Positions 35,886 through 45,760 of a stretch of DNA of 64,000 bases are shown piece after piece. A model generated the notes under the pieces. That model was not told the origin of the DNA and searched no databases. It worked only from the letters and a program-made list of their open reading frames with translations. Source of the DNA: Chitinimonas viridis (GTDB taxonomy: Bacteria > Pseudomonadota > Gammaproteobacteria > Burkholderiales > Chitinimonadaceae); NCBI RefSeq assembly GCF_030409555.1, contig NZ_JAUFPU010000005.1:1-64000 (forward strand). Reading direction: 5' to 3'. The stretch's first letter is position 1; every line of letters starts with the position of its first letter. A program made the position numbers and the translations under genes.

Positions 35886-38041
35886 GATGGCATCCAGCGA
35901 AAGAACTGGGTCGCCAGTGGCCCCAGCGTCAGCGCTACCGTATGCGTACGGCCATGGCCGGGCTGCGGCTCGCTATGGGCATCGCCATTGCCCACATCAC
36001 TGCCGCCATAGTGGCGCGAATCGGTGTTCAGTATCTCTACCCAGCAACCGGCCTGCGGCACCCCCACCCGGTAACCGGTACGCACCTCGGGGGTAAAGTT
36101 GCACACCACCAGAACCATGCCGCCCTGCCCATCATGGCGGACAAAACTGAGCACCGAATTGGTCTGGTCGTCCCAGCATATCCACTCAAACCCAGCCGGA
36201 TCGCAATCGAGCCTATGCAACGCCGTTTCCTGCCGATAGCAGCAGTTGAGATCCCTGACCAGGCGCTGCATGCCCGCGTGGCGCTCATCCTCCAGCAGGT
36301 GCCAGTCCAGGCTGGCATCATGATTCCACTCCGCCTGCTGGGCAAACTCCCCCCCCATGAACAGCAGCTTCTTGCCCGGATGCGCCCACATATATCCCAG
36401 ATAGGCACGCAGATTGGCGTAGCGCTGCCAGTCATCGCCCGGCATCTTGCCCAGCAGCGAGCCCTTGCCATGCACGACTTCGTCGTGGGACAGCGGCAGC
36501 ACATAGTTTTCGCTGAACGCGTAGGTCAGGCCCAGACCCAGCTGGCCATGGTGATGACTGCGATGCACCGGCTCGCGCCGCATATAGTCCAGCGTGTCGT
36601 GCATCCAGCCCAGGTTCCACTTGTAGTGGAAACCCAGGCCACCGTGCTCAGGCGGCCGGCTGACCTGCGGGAAAGCGGTGGATTCCTCGGCCAGAGTAAT
36701 GGCCCCCGGCTCTGCCACGCCTACCCAGTGGTTGGTCTGGCGCAGGAAAGCAATGGCCTCCAGGTTCTCCCGCCCGCCATGCACATTGGGCACCCACTCG
36801 CCGTCGGCCCGGCTGTAGTCGCGGTAGAGCATGGAGGCCACCGCATCGACCCGCAGGCCATCCAGGCCGTACTGGCTGAGCCAGAACAGGGCATTGGCAC
36901 TGAGGTAGTTGGCCACTTCCCGCCGGCCGTAGTTGTAGATCAGGGTGTGCCAATCGCGATGAAAGCCCTCGCGCGGGTCGGCATGCTCATACAGATGCGT
37001 ACCGTCGAAACAGGCCAAGCCGTGCTCATCGGCCGGAAAATGCCCCGGCACCCAATCGAGCAGCACGCCCAGCCCTGCCGCGTGGGCGGTCTCCACAAAA
37101 TGACGGAAATCCGCAGGCGTGCCAAAGCGGGCACTGGGTGCATACAAGCCGGTAGGCTGATACCCCCAGGAGCCATCGAAGGGATGCTCGCTGACCGGCA
37201 GCAGCTCGATATGGCTGAAACCCATCTCGCGCACATAGGGCACCAGCGTGTCGGCCAGCTCCCTGTAGCTGAGCCAGCCTCCATCGGCACGCCGACGCCA
37301 GGAGCCCAGATGCACCTCGTAAATACTGACAGGCTGATCCAGCCCCCCCTGCCGCTGCCGCGCTGGCAAAGCAGGGGGTAGTTTCGTCACCACCGAGGCA
37401 TTGGCCGGACGCAATTCGGCCGCGAACGCAAAGGGATCGGCCTTCTGCAGCGCCACACCGTCCCAATCGAGCACCTCGAACTTGTATTTCTCGCCTGCCG
37501 CCACGCCAGGCAGAAACAGCTCCCACACCCCACACTCGCGCCGCAGCCGCATGGGATGGGCCGCACCATTCCAGAAATTGAAATCCCCCACCACGCTGAC
37601 CCGCTTGGCATTGGGCGCCCAGACACAGAACAGGGTGCCATCGATGCCATCCAGGCATTGCGGATGGGCGCCCAAGGTCTGCCAGAGCTGGCGATGGCTG
37701 CCTTCCCCTATATGCCACATGGCCTCGGCCGAGAGCTGCGGCGGAAAGCGGTAGGGATCATCCAGCTCCAGCTGTACTGCCTGCCAGGCAACTCGCAGAC
37801 GGTAGTGCGGCGGCAGACTGGGCAAGCAGCCGGCGAACAATCCACGCGCATCCAGCTGATCAAGCACCGCCAGGGGCGCCCCAAGGGCATCGGTCACCTC
37901 AACCCGGCAGGCCTCCGGCTGCCAGCTACGCAGCCATACCCCCAACTCGCCAGGATGGGGGCCCAGCACGGCAAAGGGGTCGCCATGCTCACCACGGCAT
38001 ATCGCCTCCACCACCCAGTGATCGAGCATCGCGCCCGTCAT
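35882..38041 (-). CDS. glgB: 1,4-alpha-glucan branching enzyme
   Basis: A 719-residue GH13 enzyme that forms alpha-1,6 branches in glycogen. It has an N-terminal region and CBM48 ([20 protein letters not shown]), then the catalytic barrel: [25 protein letters not shown] (nucleophile Asp), AEEST (acid Glu) and [13 protein letters not shown]. The ATG at 38041 is chosen for a GGAG five bases upstream; other in-frame ATGs at 38059 and 38029 are possible. It heads the glgB-glgX unit. Confidence 0.95.
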   Translation of the reverse strand: MTGAMLDHWVVEAICRGEHGDPFAVLGPHPGELGVWLRSWQPEACRVEVTDALGAPLAVLDQLDARGLFAGCLPSLPPHYRLRVAWQAVQLELDDPYRFPPQLSAEAMWHIGEGSHRQLWQTLGAHPQCLDGIDGTLFCVWAPNAKRVSVVGDFNFWNGAAHPMRLRRECGVWELFLPGVAAGEKYKFEVLDWDGVALQKADPFAFAAELRPANASVVTKLPPALPARQRQGGLDQPVSIYEVHLGSWRRRADGGWLSYRELADTLVPYVREMGFSHIELLPVSEHPFDGSWGYQPTGLYAPSARFGTPADFRHFVETAHAAGLGVLLDWVPGHFPADEHGLACFDGTHLYEHADPREGFHRDWHTLIYNYGRREVANYLSANALFWLSQYGLDGLRVDAVASMLYRDYSRADGEWVPNVHGGRENLEAIAFLRQTNHWVGVAEPGAITLAEESTAFPQVSRPPEHGGLGFHYKWNLGWMHDTLDYMRREPVHRSHHHGQLGLGLTYAFSENYVLPLSHDEVVHGKGSLLGKMPGDDWQRYANLRAYLGYMWAHPGKKLLFMGGEFAQQAEWNHDASLDWHLLEDERHAGMQRLVRDLNCCYRQETALHRLDCDPAGFEWICWDDQTNSVLSFVRHDGQGGMVLVVCNFTPEVRTGYRVGVPQAGCWVEILNTDSRHYGGSDVGNGDAHSEPQPGHGRTHTVALTLGPLATQFFRWMPS

Positions 38042-38168
38042 GCCAGCTCCCCAATTCAACGCCGCCAGATCGACGTCTCCTTATCCTAGATGGGATTGGG
38101 CCGGTAGGCACGCTTGGGCAACTACTCGCTACGCATGGACTGAGGCCGGGCAAGGTGAGCGACGGGCT

Positions 38169-38321
38169 TTATAAGCTGATTGACCGAATATCTTCAGGCA
38201 AGTCAGGGGCAGCCAGACACCGGCAGTAGCTGCAAGAATAATGCCCCCCGCACATAGCGCGGGGGCAGGGATTGGTGCCCGGTACCATGGGCTCGTCCGG
38301 GCAGGAGCCACATCCGCCCAA
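38169..38321 (-). CDS. Possible cysteine-rich small protein, 50 aa
   Basis: A tentative gene. From TTG 38321 the frame encodes 50 residues with seven cysteines in a tight pattern (CGSC, then single Cys at 19 and 24, then CSYCRC) followed by an acidic tail. The arrangement resembles a metal-binding or disulfide-rich peptide. No ribosome binding site or ATG supports the start, and I do not recognise a family, so it could be chance. Confidence 0.25.
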   Translation of the reverse strand: MGGCGSCPDEPMVPGTNPCPRAMCGGHYSCSYCRCLAAPDLPEDIRSISL

Positions 38322-38474
38322 CGGCAGCGGAAACGTGCGCGGATTCTGCCCTTGCTTTGTTGCAGGCAGTTTGCAGGTACGGGTGTTTTGCCATGGGCCC
38401 GAATACCGCTCAACTTCACGGCAATCCTGCCGATAAGACAAGTACGGGGCAACTGCTCCGCCAGGAGCCCCGCC

Positions 38475-38666
38475 ATGCTGATCCAGCTGTTTTGCCGAGC
38501 TGATATGCGCACCGTTGCCGAAGTGGCGGCCCAGTATCGGGCACTGGGCTACAAGGCTGAAACGTGCTGCAAGCGTGGGGTGTATTACCTGAAGCTGTGG
38601 CAGGATGAACCCGCAAGGCACCAAGGGCCGCATACTGCGAGCCTGACGCGCCTGCAGAGCGGGTAG
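38475..38666 (+). CDS. Small hypothetical protein, 63 aa
   Basis: Begins MLIQLFCRADMRTVAEV and ends just before a strong terminator. CCAGGAG seven to eight bases before the ATG is a good ribosome binding site. The sequence VAEVAAQYRALGYKAETCCKRGVYYLKLWQ could form a small alpha/beta domain. I do not recognise the family. Support comes from the ribosome binding site, the terminator and codon use. Confidence 0.5.
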   Translation: MLIQLFCRADMRTVAEVAAQYRALGYKAETCCKRGVYYLKLWQDEPARHQGPHTASLTRLQSG

Positions 38667-38673
38667 CAGAAAG

Positions 38674-38702
38674 CAAGAGGCCGGACAGTTGTCCGGCCTC
38701 TT
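38674..38702. terminator. Intrinsic terminator
   Basis: CAAGAGGCCGGAC / GTCCGGCCTCTTG forms a 13-base stem with a four-base loop followed by TCTTAG. It follows the small plus-strand gene. The AGAGCCTGTTATG repeat starts just after it. Confidence 0.8.
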
Positions 38703-38789
38703 GTCTTAGAGCCTGTTATGGACGCCAGCCATAGCTGGCAGGCAACGCACGGGGCAGATGCCTACCCCATGACGCAGTCTGGCCTGGAC

Positions 38790-39755
38790 TCAGCCCGCAA
38801 AACGCGGGGTGGGCCGAGCCAGGTAGAACCATTCCTGCCCTGCCTGCGCCCTGGCGTTCGGGAACAGGATGTAGCCCTCACAATCGGCCTTGACTGGCGT
38901 GCCATCGTGGCGTGTGCCAATCAAATCGCCTGCGGACAACCGGTCAAAGCTGGACCAGCCATGGGCAAATGCATCGTCCGGGTGGGCACGATCTATCACC
39001 TCATAGATATGCAGAGCCTCGACCTCAGCGACAGGCTGTGGCGCGGTGGCGGCAATCAGGCCCAAATGGGCCAGGGTGTTGTGTATGGCCTGGTAGGCCA
39101 CCTCAGGTGCATGCGGGTCGTCGTGCTGGCCGCACTCCAGGGTCAGGGCATAGCCGCCCTGGGCGCGCATGTATTCGGTGGTGCCCACGCCATAGCGTGC
39201 ATCGGCATTCAATAGCTGGCTACGGCTGGCGCCCGGCCCCATGGCCGCGCGGCGGCGTTCCACGCCTCTTGCGTAGGTGCTCAGCCAACCATCCACCAAC
39301 CGCCCTACCCCCAGCCGCAGTGCCAATGCCTCTTCCGCAGCGGCATGGGCAAAGGGTTCCAGCGTGCCGGTATTGTCTTCCGGCCCCACCATGGCAAACG
39401 GGCGCCCCTGTGCCTGGAAGGAATGCAGATCAAGCAGCACGTCGTGTTCTGCCAGCAGGGGGCACAGCCAGTTGGCAATATGGTCTTCAAACTCGACCGG
39501 CTGATCGGTAGGGCACAGATTGCGGTTGAGATTGCGATCGCCCATGCGCTGCTTGCGCTCATAGGCCAGCGGGTTGGTTATCGGCACCAGCGTCAGCTTG
39601 CCTGCCAGCAGTTGCACCGCACCGCTGTCCAGCTCTGCCATCAGGCGGGTGATGCCCTGGGTGCCGCAGATTTCATTGCCATGAACCGCCCCCAGCACGA
39701 TCAGACGAGGGCCCGGCTGCAAGCCGGCATAAGTGACGGATTTGAACTGTTGCAT
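38790..39755 (-). CDS. Succinylglutamate desuccinylase/aspartoacylase family metallopeptidase-fold enzyme
   Basis: A 321-residue zinc-dependent carboxypeptidase-fold hydrolase (M14-like AstE/AspA family). Zinc ligands appear as VHGNE (His and Glu) and the His of LDLHSFQ; the Glu in LTLECGQHDD is the probable catalytic residue. RKQRMGDRNLNRN contributes substrate-binding arginines. Such enzymes remove acyl groups from N-acylated amino acids; the substrate is unknown. A C-terminal beta domain (about 245-321) follows. The ATG at 39755 starts MQQFKSVTYAG; a start at 39800 only adds a hydrophobic, unconserved-looking stretch. Confidence 0.85.
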   Translation of the reverse strand: MQQFKSVTYAGLQPGPRLIVLGAVHGNEICGTQGITRLMAELDSGAVQLLAGKLTLVPITNPLAYERKQRMGDRNLNRNLCPTDQPVEFEDHIANWLCPLLAEHDVLLDLHSFQAQGRPFAMVGPEDNTGTLEPFAHAAAEEALALRLGVGRLVDGWLSTYARGVERRRAAMGPGASRSQLLNADARYGVGTTEYMRAQGGYALTLECGQHDDPHAPEVAYQAIHNTLAHLGLIAATAPQPVAEVEALHIYEVIDRAHPDDAFAHGWSSFDRLSAGDLIGTRHDGTPVKADCEGYILFPNARAQAGQEWFYLARPTPRFAG

Positions 39756-40096
39756 GGGTAGGCTGGTCAGGCGAAAAGGGAAAACAAGTATAAGCCGCAC
39801 CGCACAATGCTGTTGGCATAAACCAACAAATAACCGCAGGTGTGATTTCCCTCACAGCATTCTACCAATGCTATAGGCATAATGGCGCCGCTTTAAGGTG
39901 GCTTCCGGCACCTCAGGCTCCAAGCAAGACCATGCGCGAACGGCCAATTTCGACACAGCATAGCTTTGATATGCAAAGAGAAACTGTCTTAAACAGCGCC
40001 GTATTGCGACAAAACCGGGGCGCTGAAAGCGCTCTTATGGGCTGCCATCCCCAAGATAAACAGGCCGCCCGCTTTATCCCGCCAGGACCAGACCGC

Positions 40097-40831
40097 ATGA
40101 AATTCGATAGCCTGCAGCATCTCAGCACACCAGCCACCCCGCCGCATCGCCTGATGGGCGATACCCCTTCGGCACAAGTGGCCAGCATGATGGCGCATGG
40201 CTTGTGGCATCAGCTGCAGCTACGCCGTGACGGCACGTTGTGGGCGTCGGGCGACAACCGCTATGGTCAGCTTGGCGATGGCAGCCGCCAGGATCAGCGC
40301 CGGCCGGTGCTGGTGGGGCGTAACTTCTGCGCCATTGCAGCGGGGCGCTTCCATAGCTTGGGTTTGAAGCGCGACGGTAGCCTTTGGGCTTGGGGCTACA
40401 ATGGCGACGGTCAGTTGGGTGATGGCAGCCTGGTCGACCAGGCTCGGCCGGTACAGATAGCACGTGGCTGCATGGCCATTGCCGCTGGTGCCTTGCACTC
40501 CTTGCTGCTGAAGCACGATGGCACGCTCTGGGCCTGGGGCCACAACGGCCAGGGCCAATTGGGCCATACCGTGGATGCCAAGCAGGCACTGCCCACGCCC
40601 ATGGGCCACGGTTACCGTGAAATCGCCACGACGGACTACCAGAGCATGGCACTGCACCATAGCGGCCAGCTGATACGCTGGGGCGTCACCCCTGGCGAAG
40701 AATCCGAAGACGGCAGCTTAGGCACCACGCGCGTCCAGTACGACGATATCAGCCTGGGGGACGAAACCTGCTTTCTGCAGGCAGCCCAGCTGATGGCTCA
40801 GGCCGAACCGGCCTATCAGCTACCCCGGTAA
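40097..40831 (+). CDS. RCC1-repeat protein
   Basis: About 244 residues from the ATG at 40097 (AGGA about nine bases upstream). The middle carries three clear RCC1 repeats with the pattern HSLGLKRDGSLWAWGYNGDGQLGDGS and a weaker fourth (YQSMALHHSGQLIRWGV). RCC1 proteins form seven-bladed propellers for protein-protein contacts; four blades would be an incomplete ring, so it might oligomerise or form an open blade set. No signal peptide is visible. Starts further upstream (39932, 39971) are possible but that region is AT-richer and looks non-coding. Confidence 0.75.
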   Translation: MKFDSLQHLSTPATPPHRLMGDTPSAQVASMMAHGLWHQLQLRRDGTLWASGDNRYGQLGDGSRQDQRRPVLVGRNFCAIAAGRFHSLGLKRDGSLWAWGYNGDGQLGDGSLVDQARPVQIARGCMAIAAGALHSLLLKHDGTLWAWGHNGQGQLGHTVDAKQALPTPMGHGYREIATTDYQSMALHHSGQLIRWGVTPGEESEDGSLGTTRVQYDDISLGDETCFLQAAQLMAQAEPAYQLPR

Positions 40832-40885
40832 GGGCCTTTCTGGCCCTGCCATCGTGCTCCTGCCCATAGGGATGCCTGTACGGCG

Positions 40886-42898
40886 CTAGGCGCCCTCAAT
40901 CGGCTCGGGCTGGATAGGCAATACGATGCGGAAGGTCGTACCGTGCCCTGGCTCGCTACGGCAAATGATCTGCCCACGGTGGCGCTGGATGATGCCATAG
41001 GAGATCGACAGGCCCAGCCCCGTCCCCTTGCCCACCGGCTTGGTGGTAAAGAAGGGCTCGAAGATCCGGGGGAGCACCTCGGCTGGGATACCGTCGCCAT
41101 CGTCGCTGATCTCCAGCCACACCTGCTCGCCCTCCACCCCGGTACGTATGCCGATATGGCCTGACACCTGCATGGCTTGGGCCGCATTCACCAACAGATT
41201 GAGCAGCACCTGGTTGATCTGCCCTGGCTGGCAATAGATCTCGGGCAGGTCGCCGTAATCCTTGCTCACGGTTGCCTTGTACTTGATCTCGTTGTGGGCG
41301 ATGCTCAGCGTGCTGTCTATGCACTGGTGTATGTCCACCAGCTGCCAGCCGTCTTGATTATCCAGCCGCGAAAATTCACGCAGATCCTGCACGATCTTCT
41401 TGACCCGCATCAGCCCTTCGCGAGACTGCACCAGCAGATCGTCTATATCCTGGCGCAGGAACTCGAAATCAATATTCTGCTTGAAGCGGGCAATGTCCTC
41501 ACGTTGCTGCTCGGTCAACTGGGCCTGGCTGGCCTCATACCGCCCCAGCAGTTCGAGTATGTCCAGCACATAGCTACTCAGCGTATTGACGTTCGATGAG
41601 ACAAAGCCTATCGGGTTATTGATCTCATGCGCCACGCCCGCAGCCAACTGGCCTATGGATGCCATCTTCTCGGATTGCAGCAATTGTGATTGGGTACTGG
41701 CCAAGCGATTGTTCAGCTCGGTCAATTCGGTATTGCGCAGTTGCAATTGCACCGTACGTTCCCGCACCTGCTGCTCCAGCTTCTCCTGGTAGTTATGCAG
41801 CGCCAGTTCGGCGCTTTTCTGCTTTTCTATATTCAACAGATAACCACGGAACACGCCGTCCTGCGCAAATCGGCCACCATGCAAGGCCACCCATTGCTCG
41901 CCCCCGTCATCCCGCCGCAGTCGCAACTCGTGCTGCAAGGCAGTGGTCTCCTCTGCCTGCCAGACCGTCATCAACAGAGCATAGTCGTCCGGGTGGGTAC
42001 GCTGCAGCAGAAAATCTGCCTGCAGCCATGCCGTGGTTTCTATGCCTAGTATTTCTGCACACTGCGGCCCGATATAGCTAAACACCGCGGTTTGGCAATC
42101 GGCTATCCAGGGCACGGCATGGGTTGTTTCCAGCAAGGCACGGTTGCGCTCTTCCGACTGTTGCAGTGCAGATTGTATATGGCGGATCGCCGCCACTTCG
42201 CCACGCAAGGTCTCTTGCATATTGTTCAAGGCACTGACCAGCACATTCAGCTCGTCATTCTCGCCGGCCCAGCGGGGGCGTGACAGATGCCAGGGCTGAT
42301 CCAGATTGCCGATATGGCGCTCGCGTATTTGCCTCGACAGCAAGGTGAGCGGGCGGCTGATCCATTGCGTGACGATATAGAGAATGAAGATCGAGACGAA
42401 AAAAGTCTTGGCACTTTGGGCCGCCACAATCAGTAGGCCATAATCCAGCACCCGCTCGTACACGCCAGTCAGCGAGGGAATCACGATCAGTTGTCCAACC
42501 TGAGTCGTCAGCCCTGTACTGTCCATATAGGTCAGATCCAGCCGGTGCACTTTGCCTGGCAGGACGCTGGGCTTGACCCCCGCCACGATCATAGGCTTGC
42601 CTTGCGGGTCGGCCACCTCGGCATATTTGATGTCCGGCAGGTTCACCAAGCCGTTGAGCCGACTGCTGATCTGGTAACGGTCAAAATTCCAGACAGCAGC
42701 AGCCAGGCCCGCCTGATTCACATAATTGAATTGTTGTATGCGCAGATCGACCTGCGATACCTCCTGCCGATAATTGAACGCCAGCTGCACACCGCTGGAG
42801 AACAAGGCGGCGAAGGCGCTGAAGCCCAGGATGAACACCAACAGGCGCCAGCTCAGCGGGCTCTCCTGGCGATAGGCCCTCAGCGCCTTGAACAGCAT
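40886..42898 (-). CDS. Membrane histidine kinase with HAMP and PAS
   Basis: A 670-residue sensor kinase. Two membrane helices (about 20-40 and 165-190) flank a periplasmic domain (about 41-160, with AAAVWNFDRYQISSRLNGLV, a segment typical of CHASE-like sensors). HAMP (about 190-250), a PAS domain (about 265-385) and a coiled coil follow. The kinase core has the H-box [12 protein letters not shown] (His about 440) and HATPase motifs GDGIPAEV and [11 protein letters not shown]. The core closely resembles that of the kinase at 46608-47996, suggesting duplication. It is the last gene of a ten-gene minus-strand signalling series. Confidence 0.9.
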   Translation of the reverse strand: MLFKALRAYRQESPLSWRLLVFILGFSAFAALFSSGVQLAFNYRQEVSQVDLRIQQFNYVNQAGLAAAVWNFDRYQISSRLNGLVNLPDIKYAEVADPQGKPMIVAGVKPSVLPGKVHRLDLTYMDSTGLTTQVGQLIVIPSLTGVYERVLDYGLLIVAAQSAKTFFVSIFILYIVTQWISRPLTLLSRQIRERHIGNLDQPWHLSRPRWAGENDELNVLVSALNNMQETLRGEVAAIRHIQSALQQSEERNRALLETTHAVPWIADCQTAVFSYIGPQCAEILGIETTAWLQADFLLQRTHPDDYALLMTVWQAEETTALQHELRLRRDDGGEQWVALHGGRFAQDGVFRGYLLNIEKQKSAELALHNYQEKLEQQVRERTVQLQLRNTELTELNNRLASTQSQLLQSEKMASIGQLAAGVAHEINNPIGFVSSNVNTLSSYVLDILELLGRYEASQAQLTEQQREDIARFKQNIDFEFLRQDIDDLLVQSREGLMRVKKIVQDLREFSRLDNQDGWQLVDIHQCIDSTLSIAHNEIKYKATVSKDYGDLPEIYCQPGQINQVLLNLLVNAAQAMQVSGHIGIRTGVEGEQVWLEISDDGDGIPAEVLPRIFEPFFTTKPVGKGTGLGLSISYGIIQRHRGQIICRSEPGHGTTFRIVLPIQPEPIEGA

Positions 42899-42964
42899 CA
42901 GCACGCCTTTGCCCGTGCTTGGCCCCTGCGCTGTCCGGCATAGGGCATCCCCTTGTCCGCGCAA

Positions 42965-43510
42965 TCATTCATCCAGCAGCACCTCGCCATTGGGCCCCCA
43001 CTTTACCTGGGTGATGCCGGGGCTCTCGGCTTCCAGCCTGGCCAGCAGCAACTCATGCTTGTTTACCTTGGCCTGCTCGGCACGCACCATGTCGGCCAGC
43101 CGCTTGTTCTCCTGCAATAGCTGCCGGGTGGCCAGGCCCTGCCGCAGAACATGCTTGAGCTCGCCCTCATGCCAGGGCTTGGTGATGTAACGGAATATCT
43201 GCGCCTCGTTGATGGCACCGATAATGCCGTCGATATCGGCATAGCCCGAAAGCAGGATGCGCACCGCATCCTTTTGCTTGGTGCGGAAGAACAGCAGGAA
43301 TTCCACGCCATTCATCCCCGGCATGCGGTAGTCCGAGATCACGGCGTCGTAGGCCTTCACATCTGCCGCCTTGAGCGCCTCTATCGGGTCGGCGTAGCAA
43401 TCCACCGTCAGCGGTATGCTGTTGCCCTGCTCATCATCCAGATTATTGAGGCTGCGGCGCAGGGCGCTCAGTATGCCGGGCTCATCGTCGACCACCAGTA
43501 TGTAGAACAT
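42965..43510 (-). CDS. REC-domain response regulator
   Basis: A 181-residue response regulator: REC about 1-125 with Asp60 in VISDYRMPGMNG, then a short coiled coil and tail with no DNA-binding or enzymatic domain. The REC has the SGYADIDGIIGAINEAQIF...TKPW signature shared with the three other KPW receivers nearby. It lies between the HD-GYP regulator and the terminal kinase, which is its probable partner. Confidence 0.9.
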   Translation of the reverse strand: MFYILVVDDEPGILSALRRSLNNLDDEQGNSIPLTVDCYADPIEALKAADVKAYDAVISDYRMPGMNGVEFLLFFRTKQKDAVRILLSGYADIDGIIGAINEAQIFRYITKPWHEGELKHVLRQGLATRQLLQENKRLADMVRAEQAKVNKHELLLARLEAESPGITQVKWGPNGEVLLDE

Positions 43511-43550
43511 CGCTTCCTCCGGGCTATGCCCATCCTGTTTTCAGATTCCG

Positions 43551-44879
43551 CTACTGAGGTGCCGGCTCTTCAGGCTTATAGATATAGATCGGCAAGGGTT
43601 GCCGCGCACTGCGCTCGAAGCTGTATATCTGCTCTATCAGGCGCTCATCCAGGGGGTAATCCTTGGCCAGTAGCAGCATGCCTGCCTGGGTGCTGAGGTC
43701 GCGCGCCAACACCATGCCAGGCTTGAGCTCACTGCTGCGCATGGCCATCTCCACCCGTATCGGCTCTGCCAGCGTATTGCCAAGCAATGTGGTGAAGGCC
43801 TCCACCACGGCAGGGTCGTAGCGCTTGCCGGCGTGGGCGATGATGCTCTTGTAGGCATCGTCCCGGCTCAAGGCGTGCTCCTCCAGCGTACCGCTCTGCA
43901 ATGAGTCGAAATCGTTGGCCAGTGCCAATATGCGTGCGCCCATGGGTATCTGCTCCATGGCGAGCCCATCCGGGTAGCCCTTGCCATCAAAGCGCTCGTG
44001 ATGGTGGCGTATCAGCAATGCCGCCTTCTGCAGCTGTTCTAGTGCCATCAACGCCGCCTGGCCATTGACCGTGTGCTTCTCATACTCGGCCCGCTCGGTC
44101 GGGCTCAAGAGGACATAGGGGGTTTGTATCAATTTGTCGGGCAGGCCCAGCTTGCCGATATCGTGCAGCAGGCCCGCCACCATGATCTCCTGCGCATCCG
44201 CATCGCTCAGCCCCATATGCCTGGCCAGTTGCTTGGCGAGGTCGGCCACGCGGCGTGAGTGCCCGCCTATACTGCCGCCCCGCATTTCAATCAGAGACGT
44301 AAACACCTTGATCGAGGTGACAAAGCTCTTCTTCAGACTGTCGTGCGCGTTGCTCAGCAGGCCCATGGCCTTCTGCAGCTCAGCAGTACGCTCCTTGACC
44401 TTCTGCTCCAGCTCCCGGTTCTGCTGCCTGACCAGTTGCTCCAACCTTGCCTTCTCGTCGCGGAGCGATTTCACCACCAGCGCATCCCTGACCACGGCAA
44501 CAAACTCGTCGTCCTGCCAGGGTTTCAGCAGATAGCGATAGATCTCGCCCCGATTGATGGCACGCATGGTGTCGGTCATGTCGGCATAACCGGTCAGGAT
44601 GATGCGCAGGGTATCCGGCCAGCGCTCCTTGACGATGCACAGCAGCTCCGCCCCGCTCTGCTCCGGCATGCGCATGTCGGAGACCACCATATCGACTGGG
44701 TGTTGTTCCAGATAGGCCAGCGCCTCCCTGCCGCTGCCGGCCGTGGCAACCTCGTAGTCGGCACTGCGAAACAGCCTGCGCATGGCAGACAGGATGTTCG
44801 CCTCGTCATCGACAAACAGGATGACAGGTCGTCGGCCGCTCACGGCGGCAGGGGTATCTGGCTGTACATTCGCATCCAT
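43551..44879 (-). CDS. REC-HD-GYP response regulator (c-di-GMP phosphodiesterase)
   Basis: A 442-residue RpfG-like regulator. REC (about 18-135) has Asp68 in VVSDMRMPEQSG, then a coiled coil (145-185), then HD-GYP (about 190-385). The HD pair is at 239-240 (LLHDIGKLGLP) and the GYP motif is HHERFDGKGYPDG (293-305), so c-di-GMP hydrolysis to GMP is expected. The C-terminal 60 residues are unassigned. The ATG at 44879 is used because MDANVQPD leads directly into the receiver. Confidence 0.93.
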   Translation of the reverse strand: MDANVQPDTPAAVSGRRPVILFVDDEANILSAMRRLFRSADYEVATAGSGREALAYLEQHPVDMVVSDMRMPEQSGAELLCIVKERWPDTLRIILTGYADMTDTMRAINRGEIYRYLLKPWQDDEFVAVVRDALVVKSLRDEKARLEQLVRQQNRELEQKVKERTAELQKAMGLLSNAHDSLKKSFVTSIKVFTSLIEMRGGSIGGHSRRVADLAKQLARHMGLSDADAQEIMVAGLLHDIGKLGLPDKLIQTPYVLLSPTERAEYEKHTVNGQAALMALEQLQKAALLIRHHHERFDGKGYPDGLAMEQIPMGARILALANDFDSLQSGTLEEHALSRDDAYKSIIAHAGKRYDPAVVEAFTTLLGNTLAEPIRVEMAMRSSELKPGMVLARDLSTQAGMLLLAKDYPLDERLIEQIYSFERSARQPLPIYIYKPEEPAPQ

Positions 44880-44896
44880 GGCGCGCTCCCGTTTTC

Positions 44897-45760
44897 TTAT
44901 CCAGCGCTCAGCGCAAACATCGCTGTCGCCTCGGCGTTGACTCGCTTCACCACGCCACCAAAGCGCTTCTCGCCTATTCTCTCCACCAGCTGCAGCCCCA
45001 AGCTCTCGGCTTCTTCCCGGTTCTGTCGCCGCAGGCACTCCAGATAACGCGCCAGTTGGTAGGCGGCGAACAGCGTCTGCTTGAGCGGTGTATCGCAGCG
45101 ACCTATGTCCTGGTAGTCGCGCACGGCCTCTATGATGTTGTCGGGCATATGCCATAGTTTCAGTGTCAGCACCCCCAACTCGATGTGATCAAAGCCCAGC
45201 ACACCCATCTCATCCGCGGTATAGCCGGTCGCGGTCGCCCCATCCTGATAAATCCGCTCTATCAGCTCTCGCGCGTAAACCAGCAGCATCAGCTTACCCA
45301 CACCGTGCAGCATGCCCGCCACAAAGGCGACATCTTCGGGGGCCTTCAGCACACCAGCCAGTTCACGTGCGGCCAGACCGGTCACGATAGAGTGGGTGAC
45401 GAGGTCACCGGCCAGTTGGTCATCCAGTTGCAGGCCAAAGGTATCGAGCAGATAGCCGCGCATCACGATGCTGCGTACCGAGGACATACCCAGCACCGTC
45501 AAGGCATGCCGTATCGAGTCCACCCGCTTGCTTAGGCCAAAGAACGGCGAATTGGCGACCCGCAACAGGCATACCACGCTGCCGGGGTCCGTCGCGATCA
45601 CGCGCTCCAGCTCATGCACATCGCCCGCCTCCCAATCAAGCTTGGCAATCAGGCTGGCAAAGGCCGGATTGAACTTGGGCAGCTCTCCGCTATGCTGCTT
45701 CAGCCAGGTTTCGGCGGCCGAAGCAGGCCCTGCCTGGGTCTCGTCAGGCGCCGTAGTCAT
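44897..45760 (-). CDS. HDOD-domain protein
   Basis: A 287-residue HDOD signalling protein. LLRVANSPFFGLSKRVDSIRHALTVLGM is the diagnostic HDOD stretch, and FVAGMLHGVGKLMLLVY carries HG in place of HD, so it is probably a non-enzymatic adaptor. It is flanked by REC-PAS and REC-HD-GYP genes and overlaps the former by four bases, so it probably acts with those regulators. Confidence 0.9.
   Translation of the reverse strand: MTTAPDETQAGPASAAETWLKQHSGELPKFNPAFASLIAKLDWEAGDVHELERVIATDPGSVVCLLRVANSPFFGLSKRVDSIRHALTVLGMSSVRSIVMRGYLLDTFGLQLDDQLAGDLVTHSIVTGLAARELAGVLKAPEDVAFVAGMLHGVGKLMLLVYARELIERIYQDGATATGYTADEMGVLGFDHIELGVLTLKLWHMPDNIIEAVRDYQDIGRCDTPLKQTLFAAYQLARYLECLRRQNREEAESLGLQLVERIGEKRFGGVVKRVNAEATAMFALSAG

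Noticed and set aside
38129-38633. Longer minus-strand frames across the region upstream of glgB
   Set aside because: Only the short Cys-rich part looks protein-like; the rest lacks structure and conflicts with the better-supported plus-strand gene at 38475.
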